A DNA stretch of 5,728 nt. Origin: Moraxellaceae bacterium UBA2031 (GTDB taxonomy: Bacteria; Pseudomonadota; Gammaproteobacteria; Pseudomonadales; Moraxellaceae). The stretch covers positions 1,236 to 6,963 of the forward strand of contig DDBN01000085.1 of the NCBI GenBank assembly GCA_002333145.1, given 5' to 3'. A model generated the notes under the pieces. That model worked only from the letters and a program-made list of their open reading frames with translations. It did no database searches and was not told the origin of the DNA. Both the position numbers and the translations under genes were made by a program. Below, one piece after another: positions 5,204 through 5,728 of the stretch (the first letter of the stretch is position 1; every line of letters begins with the position of its first letter).

Positions 5204-5728
5204 TCAGAAGTTCTGGTGCATCCAGTCCTTGAACTTCTGAACGATTCCGTCCATGCCGAGATTCAGCTTGCGCGTCGACTCTGGCATTGAATTTCTGTTT
5301 GGGTTTTTAGTGCGTCCATACATCAGCAAACCAACCCCTGTGGAGTAGATTGGGTTGCGCAGCACCTCGCCCATGCCACCCACCTTGAGTGACTGCGGCA
5401 TACCGATACGTACCGGCATGTGAAAAATCGACTCTGCTAATGCCGAGGCATCTTCAATCTTGGCGGAACCGCCAGTCAGCACGATGCCGGCAGCCAACTT
5501 ACCGGTGTAGCCGGCGCGCTCGATTTCGCTCATGACCAGAGAAAACAGCTCGTCGTAACGTGGCTCAACCACAGCGGCCAATGTCTGGCGCGACATACGA
5601 CGCGCCGCACGATCACCCATGCCCGGGACGTTAATACTGTCATCCGGGTTTACTTGTTGGGCGACGGCACAGGCGTACTTGATTTTGATCTCGTCTGCAT
5701 CCTGGGTTGGCGTATGCAATGCCATGGC
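5204..5728 (-). CDS. ftsA: Cell division protein FtsA, C-terminal part (begins beyond the window)
   Basis: FtsA is the actin-like protein that tethers FtsZ filaments to the inner membrane and recruits later division proteins. About 174 C-terminal residues are visible of roughly 410-420 usual for the family; the frame is open at the right edge, so the first visible Met (5725) is internal. In the fragment numbered from that Met, SRQTLAAVVEPRYDELFSLV (45-64) and the nucleotide-binding motif AGIVLTGGSAKIED (79-92) are clear actin-family ATPase features, followed by VRIGMP (105-110) and YSTGVGLLMYG (127-137). A variable linker (138-157) leads to the C-terminal amphipathic helix IVQKFKDWMHQNF (161-173), the membrane-targeting sequence. 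The fragment matches E. coli FtsA through to its end. TGA at 5206-5204 is followed 77 nt later by ftsZ in the usual order. Confidence 0.97.
   Translation of the reverse strand, partial: AMALHTPTQDADEIKIKYACAVAQQVNPDDSINVPGMGDRAARRMSRQTLAAVVEPRYDELFSLVMSEIERAGYTGKLAAGIVLTGGSAKIEDASALAESIFHMPVRIGMPQSLKVGGMGEVLRNPIYSTGVGLLMYGRTKNPNRNSMPESTRKLNLGMDGIVQKFKDWMHQNF

Overview
This window is an ordinary, well-conserved piece of a gammaproteobacterial chromosome: the distal end of the division and cell-wall (dcw) cluster running into secA. Five genes lie on the minus strand and one on the plus strand. Read in minus-strand transcription order they are ftsA (3' part only), ftsZ, lpxC, [dciA on the opposite strand], an M23-family membrane-anchored peptidase gene, and secA (5' part only). 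The same order is known from Pseudomonas and relatives. In E. coli the lpxC-secA gap holds secM instead. The protein sequences (LpxC, FtsA and SecA all align residue by residue with gammaproteobacterial versions; FtsZ ends in the IPAFLRRQAD type of tail) and the moderate GC content, judged by eye to be slightly above 50%, suggest a Pseudomonadales/Cellvibrionales-like gammaproteobacterium. The species cannot be named from this.

Region by region: 5728-5204 is the C-terminal part of FtsA. A 77-nt gap with a clean hairpin follows, then ftsZ (5126-3921) behind a strong ribosome binding site. A stem-loop with a pyrimidine-rich 3' flank (3865-3899) follows ftsZ, and lpxC (3782-2862) starts after it with no visible Shine-Dalgarno sequence. 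lpxC converges on dciA (2363-2860, plus strand) with one nucleotide between the two stop codons. dciA is divergent from the M23 peptidase gene (2275-1394) across an 87-nt gap that holds a TATACT box and a hairpin touching the dciA ribosome binding site. The peptidase gene ends in a strong hairpin (1341-1378). Just beyond it lies a probable secA promoter, a leader of about 130 nt, and secA from 1163 to the window edge.

The genes cover connected jobs in envelope growth and cell duplication. FtsA and FtsZ build the division ring. LpxC commits precursor to lipid A for the outer membrane. The M23 protein probably trims peptidoglycan. SecA drives export of envelope proteins. DciA supports loading of the replicative helicase. 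No mobile element, CRISPR array, tRNA or rRNA was found, and no gap exceeds 300 bases. I found no undescribed multi-gene system. The points worth a second look are regulatory or fine-scale: RNA structures in the gaps, the lack of a ribosome binding site before lpxC, the tail of LpxC, and a near-duplicate of the FtsZ C-terminal peptide inside its own linker.
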